Source: Planctomycetota bacterium
GTDB taxonomy: Bacteria > Planctomycetota > UBA8742 > UBA2392
Direction of reading: 5' to 3'
NCBI GenBank assembly: GCA_016722065.1
Contig: JADKGX010000001.1
Span: 1,240,001-1,304,000, forward strand
DNA length: 64,000 nt
Shown here one piece after another: positions 15,148 to 24,570 of this stretch (positions are counted from its first letter, which is position 1; every line of letters begins with the position of its first letter). Both the position numbers and the translations under genes were made by a program. Below the pieces are notes generated by a model. The model had not been told where the DNA came from. It ran no database searches and saw nothing but the letters and a program-made list of their open reading frames with translations.

Positions 15148-17670
15148 ATGCACAAGACCGCTTGCCTGCTGGTGCTTCTGTTACTGCTTTGGGGATGCAC
15201 GCAGGTTTCGCCCCGCGCTGGGCAATTACAGCCTGTAGGCGGCGACAAATCAGCCGTCACGCCGGTCACGACCCAACCTGCGCCAGATGACCGCGCCAAA
15301 GAATCCGCCCCCGAAGTCATGGCCTTGCAGGACTGCCTGGTGCTGGCCCCGGTTTCGCGGGGAGTGCGGTCCTTTGTGTTCACAGACCCCATTGAGTACG
15401 CACTGGTTACAGACACCCTGGCGGTGCCCAAGGCCGGGCAAGAAGTTACAGCCGCAGATGGCAAGATTGAAACCTGGGTCGCTGCCCAGGCCAAAGATGG
15501 ATCCATTGAGCACGAGGCGCTTGCCGGCGGCTATCTGTGGTGGACGGTGCACTGTGAAACGCCCCGCACGGCACTGCTGGCCGCCCAGGGGCACATGGGC
15601 GTGTACGTCAATGGCGAGCCGCGCATTGGGGACTGGTACGGTACCGGCAACGTGCGCCTGCCCGTGGCCCTGCAAAAGGGCGACAACCAATTCGTGTTTC
15701 GCTGCGCGCGCGGTTACCTGAATGCAAAACTGGAACTTCAAACCCTGGCATTGCGGGTTCTGGACCAAGACCCGACTTTGCCGGATGTCGCGCCTGGCTT
15801 GTCTGCGCAATACTTCGGCGCTGTGCTGGTTGCCAACCTGACAGACCAACGGCAGCGCGTGGCAATGGAAGGCCAGTTAGGTGAGTGTCACATTCCGGCA
15901 TTTGGCCTGCGCAAAGTGCCCTTTCGGTTTACCGCCAACCCGGCGGCAGATGCAAAAGAATGGCCACTCAAAGTCACAATCACGACTGGCGGTGCAAGTG
16001 CCGAAGGCACCTTTTCACTGCGAGTACGCACGGCTGCCCAGGTTCGCAAAATCACCTTTGTCAGCCAGATCGATGGCAGCGTGCAGTATTACGCGCTGAA
16101 TCCGGCCAACCCGCTTACGCCGGGCAACCCGCCAGGGATTGTTCTTTCACTGCATGGGGCGTCTGTTGAGGCACTGGGTCAGGCCGAGGCTTACTACGGC
16201 AAAAGCTGGTGCCACATTGTTTGCCCGACCAACCGCCGACCGTTCGGATTTGACTGGGAAGACTGGGGCCGCAAAGACGCCCTGGAGGTTCTGGCCCACG
16301 CCAAGGCCACGCTGGACCACGACCCAAGCATGATCTACCTGGCCGGGCATTCCATGGGCGGCCACGGCACCTGGCAGTTGGGCGCGCACTTTCCGGGCCT
16401 GTTTGCGGCCATTGCGCCCAGCGCTGGCTGGTGCAGCTTCTGGTCCTACGCCGGCAAGCGCGAAGGCCCCCAGGACGACATAGGCAGGCTGATCAGGCGC
16501 TCCGAAAACCCCAGTGACACGCTGCTTCTGAAGCACAATTATGTGCAGGAGGCCGTCTACATATTGCACGGCGACGCCGATGACAACGTGCCGGTTACGG
16601 AAGCCCGCGCGATGCGCGATGCGTTAAAGGAGTTCCACACAGACCTGCAATATTTTGAGCAACCCGGGGCAGGCCACTGGTGGGACCAAGGAAACGAAAC
16701 CGACGACCGTGGCGCTGACTGCCTGGATTGGCGGCCGTTCTTTGACCTGTTTGCACGCCGCCGCCTGCCCGCAGCCAGGCAAGTACGCGAAATCGATTTC
16801 ACAACTGTCAGCCCGGCGGTTTCGGCCAGTTGCCATTGGTTGACGATTGCGCAGCAGCAGCGTCCCTGTGAGGTCACAAGGTTGCAAGTGCGCGTTGACC
16901 CGGGCATGCGGCGTGTGCGCGGCACCAGCCAGAACGCACAATTGGTCTGCCTGCAATTGGGCGGAATCATCAAGCCCGGCCCCGGCTTGTCCATCGAACT
17001 GGATGGCAGCACGATCGAGGTAGACCTGCCCGAAAGCGGCGAACTGTGGTTGCTCCACGATTCGCAGTGGCAAGCGGCAAGCGCGCCACAAGGCGCGGCC
17101 AAGCAGCCGCGGCGCTATGGCGGTTTCAAGGAGGCCTTTGACAATCAATTCATCATGGTTTACGGCACCGGCGGCGATGCCGAGACGCGCCGCTGGGCGC
17201 AATGCAAGGCGCGCTTTGACGCAGAACACTTCTGGTATCGCGGTAACGGAAGTGTCGAAATCATGCCGGACACAGACTTTGACCCCGCGCGGTATCCAGA
17301 CCACAACGTGATCCTGATTGGATCGCCTGCAACCAACAGCGGTTTTGCGGCACTGAAACTGCAATGCCCGCTGGATGTGCAGCCCGGCAAAGTGCAGGTG
17401 GGCGACAAGTCACTGCAAGGCGATCTGGCCCTGCTGGCCGTCGCGCCACGGCCCGACAGCAACGTGGCCAGCGTGGGCATTATTGCCGGCACAAGCCTGC
17501 GCGGCATGCGCACTACCAACCGGCTGCCGTATCTGGTGTCGGGCGTCGGGCTGCCGGATTTCGTGGTGCTGGATGCCGAAATGCTGCGTCAGGGCGACAA
17601 GGGTTTGCGCGCGGCAGGATTCTTTGATTCGCAGTGGGAGTTTTCGCCAGCCGATAGTGTGTTTCGTTGA
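15148..17670 (+). CDS. Large esterase/peptidase-like lipoprotein (alpha/beta hydrolase)
   Basis: 840 residues. The signal peptide ends with a lipobox-like L-L-W-G-C (Cys17), so it is probably a lipoprotein. The first 300 residues are beta-rich accessory domains. The catalytic domain has the prolyl-oligopeptidase/PHB-depolymerase-like nucleophile elbow G-H-S-M-G-G-H-G-T-W with Ser402, an acid in H-G-D-A-D-D near 476-479, and His510 in G-A-G-H-W-W. The region after about 550 contains further beta-rich segments. A similar large secreted hydrolase with this W-containing elbow is frequent in planctomycetes. The substrate is unknown. It lies divergent from the MFS gene. Confidence 0.82.
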   Translation: MHKTACLLVLLLLLWGCTQVSPRAGQLQPVGGDKSAVTPVTTQPAPDDRAKESAPEVMALQDCLVLAPVSRGVRSFVFTDPIEYALVTDTLAVPKAGQEVTAADGKIETWVAAQAKDGSIEHEALAGGYLWWTVHCETPRTALLAAQGHMGVYVNGEPRIGDWYGTGNVRLPVALQKGDNQFVFRCARGYLNAKLELQTLALRVLDQDPTLPDVAPGLSAQYFGAVLVANLTDQRQRVAMEGQLGECHIPAFGLRKVPFRFTANPAADAKEWPLKVTITTGGASAEGTFSLRVRTAAQVRKITFVSQIDGSVQYYALNPANPLTPGNPPGIVLSLHGASVEALGQAEAYYGKSWCHIVCPTNRRPFGFDWEDWGRKDALEVLAHAKATLDHDPSMIYLAGHSMGGHGTWQLGAHFPGLFAAIAPSAGWCSFWSYAGKREGPQDDIGRLIRRSENPSDTLLLKHNYVQEAVYILHGDADDNVPVTEARAMRDALKEFHTDLQYFEQPGAGHWWDQGNETDDRGADCLDWRPFFDLFARRRLPAARQVREIDFTTVSPAVSASCHWLTIAQQQRPCEVTRLQVRVDPGMRRVRGTSQNAQLVCLQLGGIIKPGPGLSIELDGSTIEVDLPESGELWLLHDSQWQAASAPQGAAKQPRRYGGFKEAFDNQFIMVYGTGGDAETRRWAQCKARFDAEHFWYRGNGSVEIMPDTDFDPARYPDHNVILIGSPATNSGFAALKLQCPLDVQPGKVQVGDKSLQGDLALLAVAPRPDSNVASVGIIAGTSLRGMRTTNRLPYLVSGVGLPDFVVLDAEMLRQGDKGLRAAGFFDSQWEFSPADSVFR

Positions 17671-17778
17671 GCAGCAGTTTCATTTCGGACAATCATAGTT
17701 TTCAGTTGCGGTGGATGCCCCAATGCGACATGTTGCGGTCCCATTCTAACAGAATACTACGATCCGAATTGAGGAGAC

Positions 17779-18501
17779 ATGGTGGCTAAGCGCTCGAAAG
17801 AAAACACGGTCGTCAAACAGGCTTTTGTCGCAGAGGTGCTGAAGGCAGACCCGGCCCTGACCATGAACCAGGTGGGCAAGCAGGTCAGTGCCAAGTTCGG
17901 CACGCAGCTGGCCTACGACAAGCTGCGCGAAGCATTCGTGGGAGCCGGCGGCAAAGTCGATGAACGCCGTGGCAACCGCAGCACCGGCAAAGGCAAGGGC
18001 AAAGGCAAGAAGGCCGGCGCCAAGAAGACCGCAGGTCGCAAGGGTGGCCGCTCGCGCGAAAACACCAACCAGAAACAGGCCTTTGTGGCGGAGCTGGTTC
18101 GCGCCAACCACGACATCACTATGAACGAAGCCGGCAAGCAGGTGCGCGCCCGGTTTGGCACGCAACTGGCCTTTCCGCGCCTGAAGGAAGCTTTCAAGGC
18201 CGCAGGCGGCAAGGTCGGAAAGCCCGGCCGCCGCGCCAAGCCCCGTACCACGCTGGTCGACCGCCGGCTTGGCCGCCGCGTTGCGGACCAGCGCGCTGCA
18301 GTGACGCGCGAGACCCTCAAGGCCATGCCCACGCACGTAGTGATTGTGAAGATTGGTGGCGACATTGAGCCCCACCAGTTCAGCACCCGCAACGATGCCG
18401 AAGGCTTCGCCCGCGGACAGATTGAACACGGCGTGGCACTGAATGCGCTGGCCTATTACCAGCGCCAGCCGTTGAACCTGAACGTGCGCGTGGATATCTA
18501 G
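17779..18501 (+). CDS. Basic protein with a duplicated domain and histone-like linker
   Basis: 240 residues, family not recognised. Residues 13-60 and 99-146 are copies of one domain, sharing K-Q-A-F-V-A-E, T-M-N-x-x-G-K-Q-V, F-G-T-Q-L-A, L-R/K-E-A-F and A-G-G-K-V. The linker between them (about 66-95) is a run of K, G, A and R resembling an H1 or HU tail. The C-terminal 60 residues (T-H-V-V-I-V-K-I-G-G-D-I onward) are a separate alpha/beta segment. The layout suggests a nucleic-acid-binding protein. GAGGAG at 17771-17776 is only 2 bases from the ATG and 5 from an in-frame GTG at 17782, so translation may start one codon later. A terminator follows. Confidence 0.72.
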   Translation: MVAKRSKENTVVKQAFVAEVLKADPALTMNQVGKQVSAKFGTQLAYDKLREAFVGAGGKVDERRGNRSTGKGKGKGKKAGAKKTAGRKGGRSRENTNQKQAFVAELVRANHDITMNEAGKQVRARFGTQLAFPRLKEAFKAAGGKVGKPGRRAKPRTTLVDRRLGRRVADQRAAVTRETLKAMPTHVVIVKIGGDIEPHQFSTRNDAEGFARGQIEHGVALNALAYYQRQPLNLNVRVDI

Positions 18502-18526
18502 CACCCTGCAGGCACTGCAACCAATG

Positions 18527-18553
18527 AAGGGGCGGCCCATGGCTGCCCCTTTT
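18527..18553 (+). terminator. Intrinsic terminator
   Basis: An 11-bp stem with one mismatch (18527-18537 with 18541-18551), a CAT loop and a short T tail lie 25 bases after the duplicated-domain gene and before the 2H phosphoesterase gene. Confidence 0.75.
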
Positions 18554-18594
18554 CCATGCCCGGCAGGGCAATCTGTTGTATACCTTGCGCCGCG

Positions 18595-19131
18595 ATGCCC
18601 TATGCGATTGAACTATTCTTCAACCCACCGCTGGAAACGCGCCTGCGCAAGCTGTGCAACGTGTTTCGGGCCGAAATCGACGGCGCCGTCACCGTGATTG
18701 AAGACGTCAAGGCCAGGCCGCACGTATCACTGGCCGTGATGAACGAAGCCAATGTAATCGAGTTGTCCGAAGCATTGCGTGAGCTGGCCGGCAGACACGC
18801 GGCCATGCCGCTGGCGTTTTCGTCCGTCGGGCTGTTTCCGGCTGCTGAGCCAGTGCTGTTTCTGGCCCCGGTGGTCACGCAGGAATTTCTGGCCTTTCAC
18901 GCCGAGTTGTGGTCTGTGCTGCCCCGGTTTGCCAAGGGCGCCTGGAATGAATACAGCCCGGCGCGGCTGGTGCCGCACTGCACATTGCTGACCAGCGTGC
19001 GCAAGGATCAGTTGAAGCAGGTTTCCGAGCTGGTGATGGAAAACACCTTCCCGATCAGCGGGGAGCTTGTGGAACTGGGCCTGGTGCAGTTTGCACCTGT
19101 CAAACCAGTCATGAGTGCGATGCTGGCTTGA
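18595..19131 (+). CDS. 2H phosphoesterase / 2'-5' RNA ligase-like protein
   Basis: 178 residues. Two H-x-S/T motifs define the 2H fold: R-P-H-V-S-L-A near residue 43 and V-P-H-C-T-L-L near 131, with the expected spacing of about 90 residues. The family includes LigT-like RNA ligases and cyclic phosphodiesterases acting on RNA ends. No signal peptide is present, so it is cytoplasmic. The ATG at 18595 starts directly at the conserved A-I-E-L-F-F strand; the upstream frame includes the preceding terminator. It is convergent with smc. Confidence 0.85.
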   Translation: MPYAIELFFNPPLETRLRKLCNVFRAEIDGAVTVIEDVKARPHVSLAVMNEANVIELSEALRELAGRHAAMPLAFSSVGLFPAAEPVLFLAPVVTQEFLAFHAELWSVLPRFAKGAWNEYSPARLVPHCTLLTSVRKDQLKQVSELVMENTFPISGELVELGLVQFAPVKPVMSAMLA

Positions 19132-19146
19132 GGCGGTGCGACCGCC
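19132..19146. terminator. Short hairpin between convergent genes
   Basis: A 6-bp all-GC stem (19132-19137 with 19141-19146) and a GCG loop fill the 17-base gap between the 2H phosphoesterase and smc stops. No T-tract follows on either strand, so termination activity is uncertain. Confidence 0.3.
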
Positions 19147-19148
19147 GG

Positions 19149-22100
19149 TCAGACGCCGACCAATTCTTCTTCCTTGATATTGCGCAGATCCACGCTGACA
19201 CGCGTGCTGGTGCCGGGTTCCTGCATCGTGACGCCATACAAAGAGTCGCAGGCGGCCATCGTTTTCTTGTGGTGCGTGATGATGATGAATTGTGAGACTT
19301 TGGCGTAGTCCGCCACCACACTGCAGAAGCGGTCCACGTTGGCTTCGTCCAGCGGCGCATCGACTTCGTCCAGAATCGCAAACGGCGCCGGGTTGCACTC
19401 ATAGATACTGAACATCATAGCCACGCTGATCATGGCGCGTTCGCCACCGCTGCGCATGGAAATGGGCAGGGCTTCCTTGCCGGGCGGCTTTGCAATGATC
19501 TCGACGCCACTGGTCAGGGGCTCTTCGGGATTGGTCAGCAGAATGTCGGCCGAGCCGCCACCGAACATGCGCCGGAACAAGCGCGCGAAGTTGGAGCGGA
19601 TCTTTTCAAAGGTGTCCACGAACATGCGGCGGGTTTCGCGCTCGATCTTCAGAATCGCGTCGGCCAGCGTGCGCTTGGCGCGCAGCAGGTCTGATTCCTG
19701 CTTCGCATAGAAACTGTTGCGGTCTTCGGCGTCTTTGAGCTCGTCCATCGCTTCCAGGTTCACGTTGCCCAGCTTGCGCAACTGGTCTTCCACGGATTCC
19801 AGTTCGGCGCGCGACTGCGCTTCATCCACCGGTGCGCTGGCGGGGTCATACTCGCGGTACTGTGTGTCCAGGTCGGCGTTGTACAGCTCCGCCATACGGC
19901 GGCGTACGGCGTCCATCTTCATGAACAGGGTGTTTTCATCAATCCGCGCCTGCTGCACGCTTTCGCGCTCGGCGTACAACTGTTCCTGCAGGGCCTCGAC
20001 CTTGTTGCGGGCGGCTTCCACTTCCACTTTGCGGCGGCCCAATTCGCCTCCGCCCTGGCCGCGGCGCTGTTCCAGCTCGCGCTGTTCGCGTTCGAGTTCG
20101 GCCTGCACTTCGATGCTGGCCTGGGCTTCGTGCTCCAGTTTGCGTGTTTCCTTGGCGTGGCCTTCGACCTCGCTGGCGCTGCGGGCGATGTCCTCGGCGT
20201 AGCGCGCAAGGGCGCTGTCGATGCCCTTGAGGGAGTCTTCCAGTTGCTGCAACTGACTGCGGCGGCCCGCTTCTTTGACTTTTTCGTCGGTCAGCAGGTT
20301 GCGGGCTTCCTGCAGGGACTCGCGCTTGGCACCGGCTTCTTCGTTCAGGCGCGTGAGTGCCTGCTCGCAGTGAATGCGGGCTTCCTCGGAGGCTGCAATC
20401 TCGCTTTCCAGTTCGGCGTGGCGGGTCAGGTCGGCCTGCAACTGTGCTTCCAGTTGGGCGCGTTCCTGGCCAAGTACGCGGGATTCTTCGGCCGCGCGTG
20501 TCGATTCCCGGGCCAGGCTTTCCAGCGCAACACGCCGCGAGACAATCGCCATTGACGCGTCGTACACCGCCGCGCGAAGTTCCGAGACGCGCGCGGCAAG
20601 CTGGTCGCAGGTGCGATCGGCCGCTGCCATGGCTTCGGCGGTTTCGGAAATGTCGTTGTCCAGCGAGGCGATCTCGGTGTTCAGGCGGTCAATCTCGGCC
20701 TGCTGGGTAATGATGCCGGTGTTGGCTTCGCCGCCAGCCAGGCAGAAGCAACCGGGCAGGCTGAACAGTTCGCCGGTAGGTGTAACGATGCGCAGGCCTG
20801 TTGTGCCGGCATGGATCAGGCGCCGTGCGACGCTGCGGTCGGCCACCAGAAGTACGTCTGACAGCAGCGCTGCGGCCACGGGGGCCAGCGCGTCACTCAC
20901 CTGTACAACTTCCAGCAGCGGGCCCATCACGCCCTTGCCGGCCGGAAACGCGGGCAGCTTGCCGGGTGCGGCAAAGCGGTCTGCGGCCAGAATCGTCACG
21001 TTGACGCAACCGCGACCGGCCAGCCAATCAAACAGATCGTGGGCGTGATCCAGCGTATCTACCGCAAGCGCGCTGCCGGCATCGGCCAATACGCGCTCCA
21101 GTGCTGCCGCAAAGGCCAGGTCAATGCGCAGGCCATCCGCCACCAGGCCAAGGACGCCAAAATCAGTCTTGCGTTGCGAGTCTTCCAGCAGGCCGCGGGC
21201 GATGTCGTCCAGGCCCTGGCGGCTCTGGGCCATGCCTTCCAGCATGGCGCGGCGTTCCACCTTGGCGCCGCGCTTGAGTTCCATGGCGTGCTTGCGCGAG
21301 CGCGACTCCGAGGCGCGGGCTGCGGCCGGGGCCACCTTGGCCTCAACGTCGGACATTTCCGTCTTGAGTGCAGCCAGGGTGCTTTCGGCCTGGTCGCGAT
21401 CCAGCTGCGCGTCGGCCCGGCGCACCTCAAAATCCGCCAGTTCGCGGCCCACAATCTGGCTGCGCGAGGACAGGGCTTCCAGTCTGCGACGGGCGGCGCG
21501 GGTCTCAGCTTCCAGCTTCATGCGCTCGTTCAGCCCGCGATTGGCGGTGCTGATGGCGTCCAGCAGCGTGGTGCGCGTCTGCTTCAAATCGACTTCCAGC
21601 GCCTCGGCCTGGGCGCGGGCTGCTTGCTCTGCCTGCGCCAAGTTGGCCACGCGGGTCTGGATTTCGGCTAACTCCGCGCGGCCGGCGGTGGCGGATTCTT
21701 CCATGCCGGTGCGGCGCTGCTTGAGAGATGCCACCTGCTGACGGATGCGTTCGGACAGTTCATGGGCACGCGCGATGGCCTGCTTGAGGCTTTCAATGCG
21801 GCCCAGGGCGCGCTCTCTGCGTGATTCCTCTTCTTTGGCTTCCAGCGCCAGCTTATGGATGCGCTCGTTGAGCCGGCGTTCTTCGTGTTCTGCATCGGCC
21901 AGCGCCGTGGCGGCGTCTTCCAGGTCCATGCGCGTCTTGGCCAGGTCGGCCTGGATGGCACCTTCGCGCTGGCCCGCTGCGCTGATGCCAGCCAGCAGAC
22001 CTTCGCGCGACTTGTCGTGGCGGGCAAACTCCGCCAGTGCCAGTTGCGTATGGATTACGCGGGCGCGTTCCTTCAGTTCCGTGAAACGCAGGGCGCGGCT

Positions 22101-22727
22101 GGCCTGGGTTTTGATCTTCTTGAGCTGGCCTTTGACCTCGGACAGGATCGACTGGAGCTTTTCCAGGTTCTGTTCCACCTGCGTCAGCTTGACCTGCGCG
22201 GCTTCCTGCTGCTTGCGCATGTTGCCAATGCCAGCCGCTTCTTCAAACACGCGGCGCCGGTCGTCGGGGTTACTCTGGATCAGGGAATCCATCTTGCCCT
22301 GTTCCATGATGCTGTAGGCACTCATGCCCGCGCCGGTGCCTTCAAACAGACCCTTGATGTCGCGCAGCTTGGCGGGTTCATCATTGACCAGGTATTCGCT
22401 GTCGCCGTTCTTGTGCAGGCGGCGCGTCACCTTCACGCGCTTGGCTGAAAACGGCAGCGTGCCGCAGGAGTTGTCAAACGTGATGCTGACTTCCGCGCGC
22501 TGGGCCGGCTTGCGTGTGGCACTGCCAGAGAAAATCACGTCTGTACCTGAAGACGCCCGCAGCGCCTTGCGGCTCATTTCACCCAGCACCCAGCGGGTGG
22601 CGTCGACGACATTGGACTTGCCGCAGCCGTTGGGACCGACCACGCCCGTGATCGGCGCGTCGAACTCAAAAGAGGTCAGACGGCCGAAAGACTTGAAGCC
22701 GTCCATCTCCAGCTTGACGATGCGCAT
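19149..22727 (-). CDS. smc: Chromosome segregation protein SMC
   Basis: 1192 residues, standard SMC length. The N-terminal ATPase half has Walker A G-P-N-G-C-G-K-S at 31-38. Two long coiled coils flank a hinge near the middle (L-G-L-V-A-D-G-L-R-I onward), and the C-terminal half carries the signature and Walker B (F-A-I-L-D-E-V-D-A-P-L-D-E-A-N). The signature motif reads M-R-S-G-G-E-R-A-M instead of the usual L-S-G-G-E-K/R-A-L. SMC, with ScpAB, organises and segregates the nucleoid. The ATG at 22727 has GAGGA 6 bases upstream; an ATG 22 codons further up lies outside the conserved start. scpA and scpB are not in this window. Confidence 0.97.
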   Translation of the reverse strand: MRIVKLEMDGFKSFGRLTSFEFDAPITGVVGPNGCGKSNVVDATRWVLGEMSRKALRASSGTDVIFSGSATRKPAQRAEVSITFDNSCGTLPFSAKRVKVTRRLHKNGDSEYLVNDEPAKLRDIKGLFEGTGAGMSAYSIMEQGKMDSLIQSNPDDRRRVFEEAAGIGNMRKQQEAAQVKLTQVEQNLEKLQSILSEVKGQLKKIKTQASRALRFTELKERARVIHTQLALAEFARHDKSREGLLAGISAAGQREGAIQADLAKTRMDLEDAATALADAEHEERRLNERIHKLALEAKEEESRRERALGRIESLKQAIARAHELSERIRQQVASLKQRRTGMEESATAGRAELAEIQTRVANLAQAEQAARAQAEALEVDLKQTRTTLLDAISTANRGLNERMKLEAETRAARRRLEALSSRSQIVGRELADFEVRRADAQLDRDQAESTLAALKTEMSDVEAKVAPAAARASESRSRKHAMELKRGAKVERRAMLEGMAQSRQGLDDIARGLLEDSQRKTDFGVLGLVADGLRIDLAFAAALERVLADAGSALAVDTLDHAHDLFDWLAGRGCVNVTILAADRFAAPGKLPAFPAGKGVMGPLLEVVQVSDALAPVAAALLSDVLLVADRSVARRLIHAGTTGLRIVTPTGELFSLPGCFCLAGGEANTGIITQQAEIDRLNTEIASLDNDISETAEAMAAADRTCDQLAARVSELRAAVYDASMAIVSRRVALESLARESTRAAEESRVLGQERAQLEAQLQADLTRHAELESEIAASEEARIHCEQALTRLNEEAGAKRESLQEARNLLTDEKVKEAGRRSQLQQLEDSLKGIDSALARYAEDIARSASEVEGHAKETRKLEHEAQASIEVQAELEREQRELEQRRGQGGGELGRRKVEVEAARNKVEALQEQLYAERESVQQARIDENTLFMKMDAVRRRMAELYNADLDTQYREYDPASAPVDEAQSRAELESVEDQLRKLGNVNLEAMDELKDAEDRNSFYAKQESDLLRAKRTLADAILKIERETRRMFVDTFEKIRSNFARLFRRMFGGGSADILLTNPEEPLTSGVEIIAKPPGKEALPISMRSGGERAMISVAMMFSIYECNPAPFAILDEVDAPLDEANVDRFCSVVADYAKVSQFIIITHHKKTMAACDSLYGVTMQEPGTSTRVSVDLRNIKEEELVGV

Positions 22728-22828
22728 GCGGTCCTCGTCTGCAACGCCCGAGGGGGTGCCCAAAGAGTGATTTCCCCCAATCATGGAGAACATCGACTCT
22801 TACAGCGCCCGAACTTCAGGCAAACCCG

Positions 22829-22860
22829 CCTGTTTGCGCCTTTTTGGCGGCCCAAACAGG
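22829..22860. terminator. Hairpin in the gap upstream of smc
   Basis: A long hairpin: 22829-22836 pairs with 22853-22860, and inside it CGCC 22837-22840 pairs with GGCG 22846-22849 around a TTTTT loop. It lies between the stop of the FlgI-like gene and the start of smc on the minus strand. No run of T follows, so it may terminate the upstream transcript weakly or attenuate smc. Confidence 0.4.
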
Positions 22861-22952
22861 CCGACCAACAGGGCTCTTTGGATGTGGCCTTACTCTAGCG
22901 CCCCAAGGGGCTGTCGAGCGGTTGTGGACAACTGGTGCAAATCGTGTTCAGG

Positions 22953-24461
22953 TCAACGGTTGCGCTGGTCGTCTTCCATCTCGCGGCGCATCGCGTCGAC
23001 ATCGACCTTGCGCCAGTTGAAGCCCAATTCACAGGAAATCGCCAGTGAATCATGTGCTTCCAGCACAAAGGCCAGCACTTCTGCGGGCTTCATCTGCTTG
23101 GTCCACAAGAAGCGCAGGACTTCGCTGATGTCGGTCGTTTCCAGTTCGTCGACGCCGTCTTTTTCCATGTCGCCTTTTTCGGTCCAGCGGCTCCAGGCCA
23201 AGCGTACGCGGCCTTTGTCGCCGTCGGGTTTGACCCCCCGTTGCAGGTCCTGGGCTGTCGGCACGCCGTATTGGCGTGAAGTACCAGGGTCCGCCCGGCG
23301 CAGCACGCGGCAGTTGACGCGAAAGCGCAGCAGTTGCGGTTTGACGTTTTCCTTGTTGCGGGTGAATGGGTCGGTGGTCATGGCTACGTCGCGGATCATG
23401 AAGCGATAGCGCGGCAGGCCATAGATCGCAACGCGCACAATCGCTTCGTCAAACACGACAATCACATTGCTGCGTGGTTCGATTTTCACGCGCAGGGTCT
23501 GCAGCCTTTCAAAAATCATGCGCAGGCTGGTTTCGCGCACACCCAGCGGCGTAATCACCAGGTTGTCGCCTTGCTGGTGGGCCCGGCACGGCAGGGGCTC
23601 GGGCTTGGATTTGGCCATCAGGTCCTCAATCTGGGGAATCACCTGGGCCACCAGTTCGGCCGACATGGTGCGAAAGAACTCCCGGCTGCCGGGCGAGACC
23701 TCACGCGTCAGGGGCATGATGATCTGATCGGCGGTCAGTTCGTCGTCACGAATGTTGGCTGCCAGCACGGCAGCAGCGCGCAGCACAAAGCTGACACGCC
23801 CGGCACCTTCGCGGCGCTCGGCCAGCCTGGACTCGCGCTTTTGTTCTTCCGACACGGCCTTTTCGGGCGGCAGCGGCAAGTAGCCTTGCTTGAGAATCGC
23901 CACGGTCTTGCCAAGCTTGTTCTTCAGCGGCGTGTTGTAGATGTAGCCGCCCCGGATATCGCTGGCGTTGCCCACCATGATCGCGCGCACAGGGATCAAG
24001 TCTCCGGCACGGGACCCGGCAGGAATGCCCATGCTTTCAAGCTTCACCAGGGCAATGTGGGTTTCGTGGGCGTATTCATTGCCGGCTTCGACCAGTGGCC
24101 AGCCGTATTCGGTGACCATTTCGCCGGCGCGGCTTGCCGCGGCCTCCCACAGCGGGCCGGTGTCGCCACAGTTGTCGAGGCGGAACACCACCGTTTCACC
24201 CGTGAACTCGCGCGAGATCAACTCCGTGCGGCCGGGGTCAATGTAATTCACCAGGCCGACACTCAAGCCGTCGTAGCGCCGGATGAACTGGCGGGCTTCC
24301 TGCTCCGTGTGTTTGAACTTGCGCAGACCGGCCAGGCCGGCCTCTTCTTCGCCGATCTCTTCCTTGCCGGGTTGGCCGGGTTGGTCGGACGTGCCGTTGC
24401 CCGCCGGCGTGGTGGCGCAGGCGGCCAGCAACAGAAGCAGCAGCAAAGCAACATGGCGCAT
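22953..24461 (-). CDS. FlgI-like lipoprotein
   Basis: 502 residues. The signal peptide ends in a lipobox (L-L-A-A-C, Cys15), followed by a low-complexity acidic linker. The segment G-I-P-A-G-S-R-A-G-D-L-I-P-V-R and then S-D-I-R-G-G-Y-I-Y-N-T-P-L-K and V-A-I-L-K-Q-G-Y matches the core of flagellar P-ring protein FlgI, where the equivalents are G-D-x-I-D-V, S-L-R-G-G-T-L-x-x-T-P-L and A-x-A-Q-G. The first and last thirds do not look like FlgI. No flagellar gene is in the window and a lipobox is unusual for FlgI, so this is probably a P-ring-related envelope protein with another role. The NrdD-like gene ends 109 bases upstream on the same strand. Confidence 0.7.
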   Translation of the reverse strand: MRHVALLLLLLLAACATTPAGNGTSDQPGQPGKEEIGEEEAGLAGLRKFKHTEQEARQFIRRYDGLSVGLVNYIDPGRTELISREFTGETVVFRLDNCGDTGPLWEAAASRAGEMVTEYGWPLVEAGNEYAHETHIALVKLESMGIPAGSRAGDLIPVRAIMVGNASDIRGGYIYNTPLKNKLGKTVAILKQGYLPLPPEKAVSEEQKRESRLAERREGAGRVSFVLRAAAVLAANIRDDELTADQIIMPLTREVSPGSREFFRTMSAELVAQVIPQIEDLMAKSKPEPLPCRAHQQGDNLVITPLGVRETSLRMIFERLQTLRVKIEPRSNVIVVFDEAIVRVAIYGLPRYRFMIRDVAMTTDPFTRNKENVKPQLLRFRVNCRVLRRADPGTSRQYGVPTAQDLQRGVKPDGDKGRVRLAWSRWTEKGDMEKDGVDELETTDISEVLRFLWTKQMKPAEVLAFVLEAHDSLAISCELGFNWRKVDVDAMRREMEDDQRNR

Positions 24462-24570
24462 GGGTAGACCAATCGGGGCCAGGCACGGGGAACCGGCATA
24501 CTATAGCGGCTGCGCGCCGCAATCGAAGCGGTCGTCCGGCCAGCGGCCTGGCAGCGCAGGTTGCCGGCAA

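Noticed and set aside
17733..17763. TTGCGG and TACGAT as a promoter for the duplicated-domain gene
   Set aside because: Spacing is 19 bases and both boxes are poor matches; not claimed.
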